In this document: piece after piece, positions 1 through 4,826 of the stretch | Numbering within the stretch: the stretch's first letter is position 1 | Layout: the number at the start of each line of letters is the position of its first letter | Source: a bacterium | GTDB lineage: Bacteria > Vulcanimicrobiota > Xenobia > RGZZ01 | DNA length: 5,054 nucleotides | Direction of reading: 5' to 3' | Assembly: GCA_021782195.1 (NCBI GenBank) | Contig: JAJXVI010000246.1 | Coordinates: 1-5,054, forward strand | The notes under the pieces: model-generated | Seen by the model: only the letters and a program-made list of their open reading frames with translations | Databases searched by the model: none | Told to the model about the DNA's origin: nothing | Program-made: the position numbers and the translations under genes

Positions 1-261
1 GACGTCGCGGACGTCGCGGACGTTGCGGAAGCGTCCTCGGTCGCGGAAACTGCGGACGTCGCCGAAGCGTCCTCTGTCGCGGACGTCGCGGACGTCGCGG
101 AAGCGTCCTCGGTCGCGGAAACTGCGCAAGCTGTGGACGTCGCGGAAGCCCCCGCTGTGGACGTCGCGGAAGCCCCCGCCGCGGACGTCGCGAAATCCCC
201 CGCTGTCAAAGTCGCGAAAGCGCCTCCGCCCCCGCCGGCGAACGTCAGGCGTCGCAAGTGA
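1..261 (+). CDS. C-terminal repeat tail of an unidentified protein (5' partial)
   Basis: Frame 1 is open from the first base to a TGA at 259-261 and gives 86 residues with no start codon needed inside the window, so this is the end of a gene that begins to the left. The tail is built from Ala, Val, Asp and Glu: three 12-residue units of the type DVAEASSVAETA, then four 8-residue units of the type AVDVAEAP, then a run of five prolines (PPPPP) and a basic end, NVRRRK. Charge moves from acidic to basic along the tail because Glu and Asp give way to Lys in the last two units. Such composition suggests a disordered or extended segment; no catalytic domain is visible, so the protein's function cannot be named. 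Third codon positions are almost all G or C, as in the real genes downstream. A +2-frame reading of the same repeats gives only Arg/Ser/Pro and is a shadow. Reality of this frame is likely but not proven. Confidence 0.65.
   Translation, partial: DVADVADVAEASSVAETADVAEASSVADVADVAEASSVAETAQAVDVAEAPAVDVAEAPAADVAKSPAVKVAKAPPPPPANVRRRK
19..126 (+). repeat. Three tandem 36-bp units (12 codons each)
   Basis: Units lie at 19-54, 55-90 and 91-126 and encode DVAEASSVAETA, DVAEASSVADVA and DVAEASSVAETA. Units one and three are nearly identical; over 4-54 versus 76-126 only one of 51 bases differs (T24 versus C96). The 9-bp block GACGTCGCG also recurs at 1, 10, 82 and 91. All periods are multiples of three, so gain or loss of units would keep the frame open. 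Confidence 0.85.
130..225 (+). repeat. Four tandem 24-bp units (8 codons each)
   Basis: Units lie at 130-153, 154-177, 178-201 and 202-225. The first two are identical in DNA (AVDVAEAP). The third reads AADVAKSP and the fourth AVKVAKAP, so later copies have diverged and become basic. The array lies in the same reading frame as the 36-bp units and forms the distal part of the C-terminal tail of the upstream gene. Confidence 0.85.
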
Positions 262-288
262 AACTCTTGACGGTGTAGCCTCGGGGTC

Positions 289-340
289 CCCGCATGACGC
301 GACCGCCTTCCCGAACGCGTGCTTCGGCACGCGATGCGGG
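289..340 (+). other. Nested RNA hairpin with UUCG tetraloop, possible terminator or leader structure
   Basis: In the 216-bp gap between the repeat-tail gene and the P-loop gene, CGCGTGC (316-322) pairs perfectly with GCACGCG (327-333) around a TTCG loop, the very stable C(UUCG)G type. Directly outside it, CCCGCAT (289-295) pairs perfectly with ATGCGGG (334-340). This makes a second 7-bp stem that stacks on the first on the 3' side, with a 20-nt bulge on the 5' side. No T-run follows, so this is not a classical intrinsic terminator. It could be a U-less terminator of the upstream gene, or a leader structure for the downstream operon. No known riboswitch consensus was recognised. The rest of 262-477 holds no gene or convincing promoter that I can see. 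Confidence 0.4.
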
Positions 341-477
341 AGAGACGGCTCGCGGGGATTCCAGTGCGCGGGTGTGCTTCCTGCACCTTAGCGCTTCTCG
401 GGCCGACGTCCGATGCCGTCTTGTCTTCGCTTGAAGTAAGGTGGCGATAGATATTCGACACGGGGACGCAACTCAAG

Positions 478-1413
478 ATGCTCACTGCGATTGACGTCGC
501 CAGGGAACGCGCCGACCGGGCGTTCCCCGCGCCAGTCACCATTTTTACGGGCTACTACGGGAGTGGAAAGACCGAGGTGGCCCTCCACGCGGCCACGGCA
601 CTGGCTGGCGGTCCTGCTCCGGTGACGCTCATCGACCTCGATTTTCTCAAGCCGGTTTTTCGTTCGCGTGAGTTGCGGACCGTCCTCGAAGCGCAGGGCG
701 TGCGCCTCGTTGCGCCGGGCGGCGAGCTCGCTGCTGCCGATCTTCCCATTGTGATGCCTTCCGTCGGCCCACTTCTTCGAGCTCGCACCGGACAACGTAC
801 CTTTGTCGATCTGGCGGGCGACGCGGGTGGGGCACGAGCCATCGCCCAGTTTGCGGCCGTGCTGGAAAGGTTGAGGGCACAGGCTTTTCACGCGTGCTCG
901 GCCGAAGGTTTTGCACAAGCCCCCGCGGATCCGACGTCCGCCACGGCGTGTGCGCAAGATGCCACCCCTGCCGCCTCCGCACTCGCTCGGAATGCGGTGG
1001 GAGTGGGAGCCGCCTCCTCGTCCCCTCGACCCGCGCATCCGTCCCCGTACGATCTCCTCATGGTAGTCAACACGCTGCGCCCGTTCGCGAGTACCGTGGA
1101 ACGCATCTGCAATGCTGCGCGCGAGCTTTCCGAAGTGACGCGCATGCCGATCAGCGGTCTGGTGGCCAACACCAATCTGGGTCCGCTGACGACGTCCGAG
1201 ATGGTTTTGTCGGGCTGTTCCACGGTGTGCGCGGCGGCGGCGGCGTTGAACGTGCCCGTGCGCGCGGTGGTCGTACCCGAGTTCCTGCGCGACGAACTGT
1301 CGTCCGATTCATTCAACGATTCTTGCGGTTGCCCGTTGACCTCTGCCGGCGACGAGTTGCCGATTCTGTGGTTGCATCGCCGCGTGCTCCTCCCGTGGGA
1401 GCGCGCTGACTGA
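478..1413 (+). CDS. SIMIBI-class P-loop ATPase (MinD/ParA/CobQ-like) ahead of an OFOR operon
   Basis: A 311-residue cytoplasmic nucleotide-binding protein with no signal peptide or membrane segment. The Walker A loop GYYGSGKT is at residues 25-32. IDLDFLKPVFRSRE (52-65) matches the DLD..N.YFRSRE block of an uncharacterised MinD/CobQ-like family found in many anaerobes. The Walker B-like strand with VDLAGDAGGAR is at 110-120, VVNTLRPF at 196-203 and GLVANTNLGPLTT at 227-239. These blocks in this order make the family assignment strong; the biochemical role is unknown. About 55 residues at 135-189, rich in Ala, Pro and Ser, interrupt the fold between Walker B and the next strand and look like a lineage-specific insertion, which makes the protein longer than the roughly 250-270 residues I recall for relatives. 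A CGC motif lies at 283-285. The ATG at 478 is preceded by GGGGA at 462-466 and, 27 bases upstream, by an in-frame stop at 448-450. The next gene starts 21 bp after the stop, so it is probably co-transcribed with the OFOR subunits. A role in maturation or regulation of that enzyme is inference from position only. Confidence 0.85.
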   Translation: MLTAIDVARERADRAFPAPVTIFTGYYGSGKTEVALHAATALAGGPAPVTLIDLDFLKPVFRSRELRTVLEAQGVRLVAPGGELAAADLPIVMPSVGPLLRARTGQRTFVDLAGDAGGARAIAQFAAVLERLRAQAFHACSAEGFAQAPADPTSATACAQDATPAASALARNAVGVGAASSSPRPAHPSPYDLLMVVNTLRPFASTVERICNAARELSEVTRMPISGLVANTNLGPLTTSEMVLSGCSTVCAAAAALNVPVRAVVVPEFLRDELSSDSFNDSCGCPLTSAGDELPILWLHRRVLLPWERAD

Positions 1414-1434
1414 AAAGGGAGAGATTCAAGGAAC

Positions 1435-1653
1435 ATGGCCAGGGGAACGGTTGACATACGGGAGGAGCGCTGCAAGGGTTGCGAGCTCTGCGTGCACTAC
1501 TGTCCGTCGCATTGTCTTGAGCTGTCGTGCGGATTCAACGCCATGGGTCACCATCCGGTGGAGCTCGTGAAGCCTGAGAAGTGCACGGGTTGCGCCATCT
1601 GCGGATGGATGTGTCCGGACTGCGTGTTCACGGTCTACAAGGAGGCACGATGA
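1435..1653 (+). CDS. 2-oxoacid:ferredoxin oxidoreductase, ferredoxin (delta) subunit, 2x[4Fe-4S]
   Basis: A 72-residue bacterial-type ferredoxin subunit. The two cluster motifs are C13-x2-C16-x2-C19-x3-C23-P and C50-x2-C53-x2-C56-x3-C60-P. Each motif supplies three ligands to one [4Fe-4S] cluster and one to the other. The linker with NAMGHHPVELV is typical of the delta subunits of VOR/KOR enzymes, where the protein carries electrons from the beta-subunit active site to external ferredoxin. Three extra cysteines (C27, C32, C63) lie outside the motifs and are not expected. The start follows GGGAGAG at 1417-1423; AAGGA at 1428-1432 is too close to the ATG to serve. The stop overlaps the alpha-subunit start (ATGA at 1650-1653), which indicates translational coupling. 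Counterparts are called VorD or KorD; the symbol is left open because the substrate is not certain. Confidence 0.93.
   Translation: MARGTVDIREERCKGCELCVHYCPSHCLELSCGFNAMGHHPVELVKPEKCTGCAICGWMCPDCVFTVYKEAR
1639..1645 (+). promoter_or_regulatory. Shine-Dalgarno AAGGAGG that sets the alpha-subunit start
   Basis: AAGGAGG lies inside the end of the ferredoxin gene, four bases before ATG 1650. It supports 1650 over the in-frame ATG further upstream at 1581, which would add 23 residues read out of frame from the ferredoxin gene. It also makes the protein begin MKILMEGNEA, the normal start of VorB-type subunits. Confidence 0.85.
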
Positions 1654-2723
1654 AGATTCTCATGGAAGGCAACGAAGCGATTGCCGAGGCCGCCGTACGC
1701 GCGGGCTGTCGCGCCTACTTCGGCTACCCCATTACGCCCCAGACCCAGATCATCGAGTACCTTGCAAAACGCATGCCCGAGGTGGGTGGCGTGGTGCTCC
1801 AGGCCGAGAGCGAGGTTGCGTCGATCAACATGGTGTATGGCGCGGCGGCAGCGGGCGCTCGCGTCATGACCAGTTCGTCGAGCCCGGGCATCAGCCTGAT
1901 GTGCGAGGGGTTGTCGTATCTCGCGGGTGCGGAGCTGCCGTGCCTGATCGTGAACGTGATGCGAGCGGGTCCGGGTCTCGGAGGCATTCTTCCGAGCCAG
2001 GCTGACTACTGGCAGGCCACGCGCGGTGGCGGTCACGGCGGCTATCGCTCGCTGGTGCTGGCGCCCTCGAGCGTGCAGGAATGCGTCGATCTGATGAAGC
2101 TCGGGTTCGACAAGGCCGATGAGTATCGCAACCCCGTGTTGATTCTTGCCGACGGTCTGTTGGGCCAGATGATGGAGCCCGTGGAACTGCCGGAACTGTG
2201 CGAGACGAGTTCCGCGAACAAGCCGTGGGCGGCGACGGGTCTACACGGACGGTCCCACCACAACATCATCAACTCCCTTGACACCGTCCCGGAACGACTT
2301 GAGCGCCACTGTCTGCACCTGGAGGACAAATACCGACAGATTGCATCTGCGGAAGTGCGCCACGAAACGTTTGGTGACTCCGACGCCCGCGTCGTGGTCG
2401 TGGCGTACGGCACGGTGGCCCGTATTGTGCGATCGGCCGTGGAGCGCGCGCGCGCCGAGGGGATGAAAGTCGCGATGGTGCGACCGATCAGCCTCTGGCC
2501 GTTCCCTTCGGTGGGGATTGACGAGGCGAGCAAAGCCGCCGAGCGGATGCTCGTCGTGGAGATGAACGCCGGACAGATGGTTGATGATGTCCGCCTCGCC
2601 GTGCACGACCGCGTTCCGGTGCGCTTTTACGGGCGACAGGGTGGCATGGTCTGCTCGGTGCGAGAGGTTTTCGAGCAGATCGTGGCGCTTTACAAGGAGG
2701 TTCCAGAGTATGTCCATGCGTGA
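1650..2723 (+). CDS. vorB: 2-oxoacid:ferredoxin oxidoreductase alpha subunit, VorB type (3-methyl-2-oxobutanoate dehydrogenase)
   Basis: A 357-residue subunit that, with beta, oxidatively decarboxylates a 2-oxoacid to acyl-CoA, CO2 and reduced ferredoxin. The N-terminal pyrimidine-binding domain shows GNEAIAEAAVRAG (7-19), GYPITPQT (25-32), the acidic QAESE block (51-55) that should supply the glutamate activating the thiamine ring, and RVMTSSSSPG (71-80). PCLIVNVMRAGPGLGG and SQADYWQATRGGGHG follow. The C-terminal transketolase-like domain starts near residue 255 (VVVVAYGTVARIVRSA, then VRPISLWPFP). Length and motifs fit VorB of branched-chain 2-oxoacid enzymes better than the KorA group, but substrate calls within this family are often wrong, so 2-oxoglutarate or another 2-oxoacid remains possible. 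The start overlaps the ferredoxin stop by four bases, and the 3' end overlaps the beta gene by 14 bases. Confidence 0.93.
   Translation: MKILMEGNEAIAEAAVRAGCRAYFGYPITPQTQIIEYLAKRMPEVGGVVLQAESEVASINMVYGAAAAGARVMTSSSSPGISLMCEGLSYLAGAELPCLIVNVMRAGPGLGGILPSQADYWQATRGGGHGGYRSLVLAPSSVQECVDLMKLGFDKADEYRNPVLILADGLLGQMMEPVELPELCETSSANKPWAATGLHGRSHHNIINSLDTVPERLERHCLHLEDKYRQIASAEVRHETFGDSDARVVVVAYGTVARIVRSAVERARAEGMKVAMVRPISLWPFPSVGIDEASKAAERMLVVEMNAGQMVDDVRLAVHDRVPVRFYGRQGGMVCSVREVFEQIVALYKEVPEYVHA
2694..2700 (+). promoter_or_regulatory. Shine-Dalgarno AAGGAGG for the beta subunit
   Basis: AAGGAGG ends nine bases before ATG 2710, an ideal distance. The next in-frame ATG at 2716 would be 15 bases away. 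The site therefore favours the MSMREVFHRP start and a 14-base overlap with the alpha gene. Confidence 0.8.
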
Positions 2724-3489
2724 GGTGTTTCACAGACCAGAAGCGCTGGCCGACGTCGCCACCCACTACTGTCCAGGATGCGATCACGGGATCGTGCATC
2801 GGCTTGTGGCGGAGGCCATTGACGAGCTCGGCGTGCGCGACTCCACCATCGGCGTGGCGCCGGTGGGATGCGCGGTGTTTGCCTACAACTACTGGTCGGT
2901 TGACATGGTACAGGCTGCGCACGGTCGAGCGCCGGCCGTGGCCACGGGCATCAAGCGCGTGCGTCCCAACGACACCGTCTTCACGTATCAGGGAGACGGT
3001 GACCTGGCCGCCATCGGAACCGCGGAGATCGTGCACGCGGCCGCGCGTCGCGAGAATATCACGGTGATTTTCATCAACAACTCCGTGTACGGAATGACGA
3101 GCGGTCAGATGGCGCCGACCACGCTGCTGGGGCAGGTCACGACCACGACTCCGGGCGGGCGTGACCCGCAAAGGCACGGTTTCCCGATTCGCGTCACCGA
3201 GTTGTTGAACGCGTTGGAAGGTCCGGTCTATCTGGCGCGCACGGCGGTGAACACCCCCAAGAACCTGAACGTGACCAAGAAAGCCATCCGTGCGGCGTTC
3301 GAGTGCCAGATCAAGGGGCAGGGCTTCTCGCTGGTGGAAGTGCTTTCCACGTGTCCGTCAGCCTGGGGACTGAACCCGGTCGAGTGCGTGGGCTGGTTGG
3401 AGAACAACCTGATTCCTCACTACCCGTTGGGTGTGGTGCGTGAACCCGCGGCTACGCCGAAGGAGGAGGTGGCTGTCGGTGCACGTTGA
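2710..3489 (+). CDS. 2-oxoacid:ferredoxin oxidoreductase beta subunit, TPP-binding
   Basis: A 259-residue subunit that binds thiamine diphosphate and the [4Fe-4S] cluster nearest the active site. The start of the domain has CPGCDHG with C21 and C24, then VGCAVFAYNYW with C54, and STCPSAWG with C215. These four cysteines match the cluster ligands of VorA/KorB/PorB proteins. The Mg-TPP motif runs from GDGD (95-98) to NN (123-124), followed by SVYGMTSGQMAPTT. HGRAPAVATGIKR (71-83) is also family-typical. One oddity is Asp25 in place of the usual Gly in the CPGCGHG motif. The open frame extends further upstream into the alpha gene, but that part (2581-2709) is a shadow; the true start at 2710 is set by the Shine-Dalgarno and by homology. 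Related proteins are named VorA or KorB; the TPP half is certain, the substrate is not. Confidence 0.94.
   Translation: MSMREVFHRPEALADVATHYCPGCDHGIVHRLVAEAIDELGVRDSTIGVAPVGCAVFAYNYWSVDMVQAAHGRAPAVATGIKRVRPNDTVFTYQGDGDLAAIGTAEIVHAAARRENITVIFINNSVYGMTSGQMAPTTLLGQVTTTTPGGRDPQRHGFPIRVTELLNALEGPVYLARTAVNTPKNLNVTKKAIRAAFECQIKGQGFSLVEVLSTCPSAWGLNPVECVGWLENNLIPHYPLGVVREPAATPKEEVAVGAR
3462..3469 (+). promoter_or_regulatory. Shine-Dalgarno GGAGGAGG that sets a GTG start for gamma
   Basis: A strong purine run lies inside the end of the beta gene. It ends nine bases before GTG 3479. No ATG in the right frame is available near the first conserved residues (ETIIAGFGGQG), so the GTG is the best start. Confidence 0.8.
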
Positions 3490-4045
3490 GACGATTATCG
3501 CCGGATTCGGTGGACAGGGAATCCTGATGGCCGGTCAGTTGCTGGCTGAAGCGGGAATGTTGAGCGGACAGCAGGTGACGTGGGTCCCCTCGTATGGTCC
3601 GGAAATGCGTGGCGGCGTTGCGAACTGTGCGGTGATCCTGGCTGACGATCCCATCGGTTCGCCGGTCGTCGGCGAACCGGACGTGGTGATTGCAATGAAT
3701 CGTCCTTCCATGGAGAAGTTCTCGACGTTGGTGCGCCCGGGCGGCGTCGTCATCATCAACTCCTCCATCATGGAGAACACGATTGAGCGCCACGACGTTC
3801 GGGTCGTCGAGGTTCCCTGCAATGCGATTGCAGACGAGCTCGGCAGTCCGCGAGTGGCCACAATCGTGGCGCTCGGAGCATTTCTCGAGGCCACGAAGGC
3901 GCTTGAGCCTTCGGCAATCGTGGAGGCACTGCGCCACGTCTTGCCGGCTCGACGTCACAACCTCATCCCGCTGAACGAGCAGGCGCTGGAACGGGGCGCA
4001 GCCGTGGCGCGCGGTGAGCGAGCGCTCGTGGCGACGCAGGGCTGA
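3479..4045 (+). CDS. 2-oxoacid:ferredoxin oxidoreductase gamma subunit
   Basis: A 188-residue subunit of the pyruvate/ketoisovalerate ferredoxin oxidoreductase catalytic gamma family, which in this enzyme class completes the active site around coenzyme A. The N-terminal glycine-rich turn GFGGQGI is at residues 9-15, VPSYGPEMRGG at 36-46, MNRPSMEKF in the middle, and NAIADELGSPRVATIVALGAF in the C-terminal half. All are normal for a stand-alone gamma subunit of a four-subunit VOR/KOR. Translation should begin at GTG 3479, overlapping the beta stop by 11 bases; the longer open frame back to 3431 would add an Arg-rich stretch encoded in the beta gene and is rejected. It is the last gene of the run, and a terminator lies 26 bases after the stop. 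Counterparts are called VorC/VorG or KorC depending on the scheme, so no symbol is given. Confidence 0.93.
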   Translation: MHVETIIAGFGGQGILMAGQLLAEAGMLSGQQVTWVPSYGPEMRGGVANCAVILADDPIGSPVVGEPDVVIAMNRPSMEKFSTLVRPGGVVIINSSIMENTIERHDVRVVEVPCNAIADELGSPRVATIVALGAFLEATKALEPSAIVEALRHVLPARRHNLIPLNEQALERGAAVARGERALVATQG

Positions 4046-4071
4046 TTCTTGTCGTCGAGGAATGGTTTGCG

Positions 4072-4107
4072 CGCGGGTGGACGCCGTGAGGCGCCGACCC
4101 GCGTTTT
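4072..4107 (+). terminator. Intrinsic terminator of the OFOR operon
   Basis: CGCGGGT (4072-4078) pairs perfectly with ACCCGCG (4097-4103). Above two single mismatches separated by one G-C pair, CGCC (4082-4085) pairs with GGCG (4090-4093) around a GTGA loop of the GNRA type. TTTT (4104-4107) follows at once. It lies between the gamma stop and the convergent aldolase gene. On the opposite strand the hairpin is followed by GCAAACC rather than a T-run, so it should work mainly on + strand transcripts. Confidence 0.8.
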
Positions 4108-4112
4108 ATGTT

Positions 4113-4826
4113 CTACATCGGGGAACGCAGCAGGTGCCTGGTTGCAGGGTCTGCTGGCATCGTTCGAGTGGCCGCGGCCGCGCGCATCTCTCGCAGGTGA
4201 CGCAGGAAGTCGGTGCGCACTTCGTCGGGCAGCACTTTGAGCTCGAGGGAGGCTGCGCGTGCCTGACAGACGAGCTGGGCGAGGAACTCGAACGTCTCGG
4301 CGATGCGCACCGCTTCCGCCATCGTCCGGGCAGCCGCAATCATGCCGTGATTCTCGAGCAGGCCGAGTTCGTTTATTTCGAGCGAGCTTTCGACGAGTTC
4401 CGCCAGTTCCCGGCTGCCTGCATGTCGATAAGGAACGCGCACCACGCGCGAGATGTAGGCCATCTCTTCCGGAATCACGTTGAGCGGGATCTCGAGCGAT
4501 GTGCACGCGACCAGGGTGGTATAGAGCGGACTTGCGTGGAAGACCGCGGTGGCCTCCGGCAACTTGCGCAGCAGGCGGCGGTGCATGTCGGTCTCCATCG
4601 AGGGGCGCTTCCCGTTGGCTTCGCCTTTCGTGGGGCACGCCGGATCGATCGAGCATTCGACCACGTCGTGTGCGGTCAGCGTTCCGAGTGAGGCACCGGT
4701 CGCCGTGATGGCAAAAGCGTCGCCATCGAGTCGAATACTCATGTTGCCCGAACATGCCGTGATCAGTCCGCGTTCGAAGGCGTAGCGTCCCCAGTGGATG
4801 ATCTGCTGGGCGGCCTCGTGGTGCAT
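4113..4826 (-). CDS. Class II aldolase/adducin family protein (FucA/AraD/MtnB-like)
   Basis: A 237-residue cytoplasmic protein of the zinc-dependent family that includes L-fuculose-phosphate aldolase, ribulose-phosphate epimerase and methylthioribulose-phosphate dehydratase. Expected blocks appear in order: ACSGNMSIRLD (24-34), ITATGASLG (40-48), PSMETDMH (75-82) with Glu78 at the catalytic-acid position, VFHASP (95-100), and LLENHG (156-161) with His160 as a zinc ligand. Sugar-phosphate aldolases usually have HxH at the second block, but here it is H97-A-S99, so one of the three zinc histidines is replaced by serine. The family call is firm; the reaction is not, and an aldolase, a dehydratase or a divergent function are all open. 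The gene faces the OFOR operon tail to tail. Its ATG (4824-4826) overlaps the stop of the gene before it by one base (TGATG), and AAGGA at 4835-4839 sits eight bases upstream, so the two are probably one operon. Confidence 0.88.
   Translation of the reverse strand: MHHEAAQQIIHWGRYAFERGLITACSGNMSIRLDGDAFAITATGASLGTLTAHDVVECSIDPACPTKGEANGKRPSMETDMHRRLLRKLPEATAVFHASPLYTTLVACTSLEIPLNVIPEEMAYISRVVRVPYRHAGSRELAELVESSLEINELGLLENHGMIAAARTMAEAVRIAETFEFLAQLVCQARAASLELKVLPDEVRTDFLRHLREMRAAAATRTMPADPATRHLLRSPM

Noticed and set aside
1..225. CRISPR-like array, because of regular repeats.
   Set aside because: There are no unique spacers; repeats are contiguous, differ in length and keep one reading frame, so they are coding tandem repeats.
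267..295. TTGACG at 267-272 as a -35 box.
   Set aside because: No acceptable -10 box lies 16-18 bases downstream; the region is GC-rich and part of the stem structure.
23..391. A + strand open frame of 122 codons rich in Arg, Ser and Pro.
   Set aside because: It is the +2 reading of the repeat tail encoded in frame 1; the composition is an artefact of GACGTCGCG-type repeats, and no Shine-Dalgarno precedes it.
431..457. Possible promoter, TTGAAG at 431-436 and TATTCG at 452-457.
   Set aside because: The spacing is only 15 bases and both boxes match the sigma-70 consensus weakly; the start point would fall at the ribosome-binding site.
388..1038. A - strand open frame of 216 codons opposite the ATPase gene.
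   Set aside because: Arg/Gly-rich with no recognisable motif; the + strand frame has Walker A and other conserved blocks.
1581..1649. Longer N-terminus for the alpha subunit from ATG 1581.
   Set aside because: It lies within the ferredoxin gene in another frame, and the Shine-Dalgarno and conserved N-terminus both point to 1650.
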